A stretch of DNA of 6,059 nt from positions 1-6,059 of the forward strand of contig SFHH01000121.1 of NCBI GenBank assembly GCA_004555735.1, given 5' to 3'. This DNA comes from Acidaminococcus fermentans. Lineage in GTDB: Bacteria > Bacillota_C > Negativicutes > Acidaminococcales > Acidaminococcaceae. A program made the position numbers and the translations under genes. The notes beneath the pieces are model-generated. The model worked only from the letters and a program-made list of their open reading frames with translations, was not told the DNA's origin and made no database searches. Shown here in pieces: positions 3,557 through 6,059 of the stretch (position 1 is its first letter; each line of letters opens with the position of its first letter).

Positions 3557-6059
3557 TCAGAACTTCCATCTCACTCCAGCGTTCCAGCTCCAGTTCTTCC
3601 GGTAGGTGCCGGTACTGCTCTTTTCGCCTTCCAGGTAGAACTGGCTTTCCGGCGACAGCTGTACGGCCATCCCGATGCCGTATTCGAACCAGTTGTCCCC
3701 GTAATCCCGGTCCAGCTTCAGGAACCCTTCGTCATCGGTGAAGCGGACTTCTCCACTGCCCCCGAATTCGTGGAACCAGTCCGCCTTCAGGAAGAACTGG
3801 GCCCGATGGTCTTCGTACCCGGCCCGGAACCCGGCCCGTCCCACCGCGCTGTGGATGTTATTTTCCTCATAATGGACCCCATTGGCCAGGTCCTCCGACG
3901 CTCCGTGGAGCCAGCCCAGGGTGAACTGGGCCCGGGGTTCCAGGAACCAGCCGCCGGAAAAGGCCTTCTTCCAGCCGTATTCCGCTCCTGCCGTGAAGCC
4001 GTTGTTGTCCAGGGTCCCTTTGGCCCCATAACGGCCGTACACCTCATTGGAGAGATGCTGGCCCTTCAGGACGAAATCCCAGTACTGACCATCTTTCTTC
4101 ACATGGGTATCGTAGAGACCCAGGCTGATGCCGGTGAGATCCGAAGTCCCTCCGGAGAAGGTCCCCGTACCCCGGCTGTATCCCAGGCCGATGCCCTGGT
4201 AATGGCGTTCTTTCCCGTTCTCACCCAGGAGCTTATCGTAACCCACCTGGTACTGATGGTGCTGGAGGGTAAAGCCCCCTTCTTCCCCGCTGCGCTGGCT
4301 CCGGGTCCCGGCCGCTCTGGCCCAGACCCCTTCCGGTGCCGCATCCTGGGTATGCAGGTCCCCCATCCGTTTGAACAGGCTGTCCATGTCTTCCCGCCAC
4401 ATCTGGTAATCCATGCCCGGAAGCCCCATCATGGTCTGGACGAAGTGGGTATGATGGCCCTTGTCATCAGTGGGAAGGTTCTGGAAGCCCTTCAGGTACC
4501 AATCGGTATTATAGCCGTCGGTGACCGTATCCCCCTGGCTCTTTTCATGGGTATCCAGCACGATCCGATGGAAGAACAGCCGGTCTTCCCGGTCCGGCAC
4601 ATAGAATTTTCCCTGTTCGTCCCCTACACTGGCCAGGACGGACCCGATGGCCCCGTCAGTCCAGGCGCCATGCACGGCATGGAGCTGCAGCTGGGTGGTC
4701 CCCGTATGGGTCCCTTTCACATAGAGACGGTCATTCACCTGGGCATCCCCCTGGTGGCCCATAAGGACAGCCGTCCCGTCCCCGGCGAAGTTCCCTGTAT
4801 ACAGGCTCTGATCCGTGGTATCCTGGTTCAGATGGATGGTTCCCTTAGCGGCCTGGAGATAGGTGACTTTGGAATCCCCGTCCAGGTTCCAGATGGCACC
4901 GTCATTGAGATGAAGGGTGATCCCCGCATCAGAACGGATGCCATAATCGAGATTTCCATCCTCCACGGTGCCATCCAACCGGGAGCCGCTGCCTTTCAGA
5001 TACGCCTCCAGAGAGCTGCCGGCATCGGCCGTCAGTTCCCCGTCGATGATCCCGGTACTGCCGTCATGGCCTAGGGTGATAGAGCCGCCCCCGGTGGACC
5101 GGGCCGCATAAGTGCTGCCGTTGGCGGAAAGGGCATATTGACCGGCATCCACCGTAATGGGGGCCTTGCCGCATACGGACCAGATTTCTCCATTCACTAC
5201 GGCATTTTCCGTGGCGCTATCCCCGATTTCCACCGGCATGGCATTGGCCTGGACGGCCCGCATACCGCTGGCCGGATCGATGCGGATGTCCTTTCCTTCC
5301 AGATCCACTTTGTTGGCAGAATCCCCCAGGGCCCAGATGCCCCCGTCGATCTGGAGCAGACGGGTCCCATCATGGCCCAGGTTCACGGCGCCTCCGGTGG
5401 TGAGGATCAGGTTCTGGTCTTTATTGGCTCCTTCATAGATGTGGATGGTGTCCCCGTCCACGGAATACCCTCCATTGAGGCCCACCAGACGGCCGTCGAT
5501 GCTCACATGGGAATCCGGTTCCCCGATGACCAGAGCATTGTCTGCTGCCTGCTGGATCACCAGGGCATCATGGGTATGGCTGTCCGGTTCCGTATGGCTG
5601 CCATCTGCGTTCGTCTTCACCGTAGTACCCAAGGTCCCGCTGTCCGGCGCCGCTCCGTCACTGAGGGTGATATCCTTCCCCACTACATCCATCCGGGCGA
5701 CCCCGTTGACCAGCAGCCGCCCTTTGATGGAAACCGTATCGGAAGTACTTCCCTCCGGCGCAGTCCGGCCGATTTCCACGGACCGGCTGGAAGCGTTGGC
5801 ATAAAGGGCCGTATGGCCGGCGTTATCTAGGAGGATATCCTTGCCGCCCACGTACAGGACCGTATCCACGCCCGTCAGGATCTCTCCATTCACGGTGGTC
5901 AGGGCCGTATCTGCATCCCCGATCTGGATGGAAGAATGGCCCCGGTCGATCAGGGAAAAAGCGTTCTGGTTGTGTTCGAAATCCCCTTTCAGTCCGTTCA
6001 GGGTGACCGCTTTGCTGCCGTTCAAGACAAAGGCATTGGAGCTGTTGGTGAGGATATGG
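3557..6059 (-). CDS. autotransporter surface protein with pertactin-like passenger, 5' end outside window
   Basis: A type V secreted protein: the barrel sits in the outer membrane and exports its own passenger to the surface. The frame is open to the window edge, so 833 C-terminal residues are seen and the signal peptide is missing. A TTG at 6025 is only an internal codon; residues below are counted from it. Residues about 31-365 are a repetitive, Gly/Asp-rich beta-helix-like passenger. Residues about 370-512 resemble the pertactin-type C-terminal passenger (GAIWNLDGDSKVTYL, and later TDWYLKG). A helical linker at about 525-560 (MWREDMDSLFKRMGDL) follows. The barrel spans about 565-822 and ends NAGVRWKF, with the terminal Phe typical of outer-membrane proteins. 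Adhesion is a common role for the family, but nothing here shows a ligand. No protease motif was seen. The gene precedes its own terminator and the tRNA operon. Confidence 0.92.
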   Translation of the reverse strand, partial: HILTNSSNAFVLNGSKAVTLNGLKGDFEHNQNAFSLIDRGHSSIQIGDADTALTTVNGEILTGVDTVLYVGGKDILLDNAGHTALYANASSRSVEIGRTAPEGSTSDTVSIKGRLLVNGVARMDVVGKDITLSDGAAPDSGTLGTTVKTNADGSHTEPDSHTHDALVIQQAADNALVIGEPDSHVSIDGRLVGLNGGYSVDGDTIHIYEGANKDQNLILTTGGAVNLGHDGTRLLQIDGGIWALGDSANKVDLEGKDIRIDPASGMRAVQANAMPVEIGDSATENAVVNGEIWSVCGKAPITVDAGQYALSANGSTYAARSTGGGSITLGHDGSTGIIDGELTADAGSSLEAYLKGSGSRLDGTVEDGNLDYGIRSDAGITLHLNDGAIWNLDGDSKVTYLQAAKGTIHLNQDTTDQSLYTGNFAGDGTAVLMGHQGDAQVNDRLYVKGTHTGTTQLQLHAVHGAWTDGAIGSVLASVGDEQGKFYVPDREDRLFFHRIVLDTHEKSQGDTVTDGYNTDWYLKGFQNLPTDDKGHHTHFVQTMMGLPGMDYQMWREDMDSLFKRMGDLHTQDAAPEGVWARAAGTRSQRSGEEGGFTLQHHQYQVGYDKLLGENGKERHYQGIGLGYSRGTGTFSGGTSDLTGISLGLYDTHVKKDGQYWDFVLKGQHLSNEVYGRYGAKGTLDNNGFTAGAEYGWKKAFSGGWFLEPRAQFTLGWLHGASEDLANGVHYEENNIHSAVGRAGFRAGYEDHRAQFFLKADWFHEFGGSGEVRFTDDEGFLKLDRDYGDNWFEYGIGMAVQLSPESQFYLEGEKSSTGTYRKNWSWNAGVRWKF
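5036..5935 (-). repeat. degenerate ~50-residue repeats in the autotransporter passenger
   Basis: About six units can be aligned by eye. Each starts with a strand such as SIQIGD, SVEIGR, ALVIGE, AVNLGH, PVEIGD or SITLGH. A second strand follows, such as TVNGEI, SIKGRL, SIDGRL, QIDGGI, VVNGEI or IIDGEL. Several then carry V.GKDI.L. The units begin at residues about 32, 82, 164, 213, 264 and 315, counting from codon 6025. The spacing is close to 50 except in the second unit, which is about 30 residues longer. The pattern suits a beta-helix whose turns arose by duplication, but the DNA copies have diverged. Confidence 0.65.

Noticed and set aside
3542..5830. Two long plus-strand frames (510 and 230 codons) opposite the autotransporter
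   Set aside because: They lie antisense to a frame with a clear barrel and conserved C-terminal Phe. Their composition is that of a reverse-complement shadow.
6023..6025. TTG at 6025 as the start of the autotransporter
   Set aside because: The frame stays open upstream to the window edge with passenger-like sequence (ILTNSSNAFVLNG), and no signal peptide follows the TTG.

Overview
All genes in this window lie on the minus strand, so transcription runs from high to low coordinates. The organism is most likely a diderm Firmicute (Negativicutes, for example the Acidaminococcus/Megasphaera/Veillonella relatives). The promoters, Shine-Dalgarno sites and tRNA genes with encoded CCA (including a Bacillus-like tRNA-Leu) look firmicute. 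The large protein at the right edge ends in an outer-membrane autotransporter barrel, which needs a second membrane. The genus is not proven by the sequence.

Layout in transcription order. (1) 6059-3557: the C-terminal 833 codons of a surface autotransporter, with a repetitive passenger, a pertactin-like end, a helical linker and a barrel ending in Phe. Its start lies outside the window. (2) 3556-3368: a compact intergenic region. It holds a 10-bp hairpin with its T-run on the plus side, a 7-bp tandem repeat, an intrinsic terminator for the autotransporter, and a near-consensus promoter for the tRNA genes that begins only 3 bases beyond the terminator's U-tract. (3) 3367-2950: five tRNA genes, Asp(GUC)-Phe(GAA)-Gly(GCC)-Cys(GCA)-Leu(UAA), tightly packed and closed by an intrinsic terminator. 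(4) 2836-1568: uraA, a complete uracil:proton symporter with its own extended -10 promoter. (5) 1489-1: guaA, GMP synthase, with its own strong promoter in the 78-bp gap. Its last ~18 codons are cut off by the window edge.

uraA and guaA are both nucleobase/nucleotide genes. No terminator is visible between them, so some uraA transcripts may continue into guaA, although guaA has its own promoter. The leaders of both are only about 30-40 nt long, so neither has room for a purine riboswitch or a PyrR-type attenuator. The tRNA operon is insulated by terminators on both sides. Most of the window is ordinary core genome. The less ordinary parts are the autotransporter passenger and the short region between it and the tRNA genes. 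I found no convincing undescribed system.
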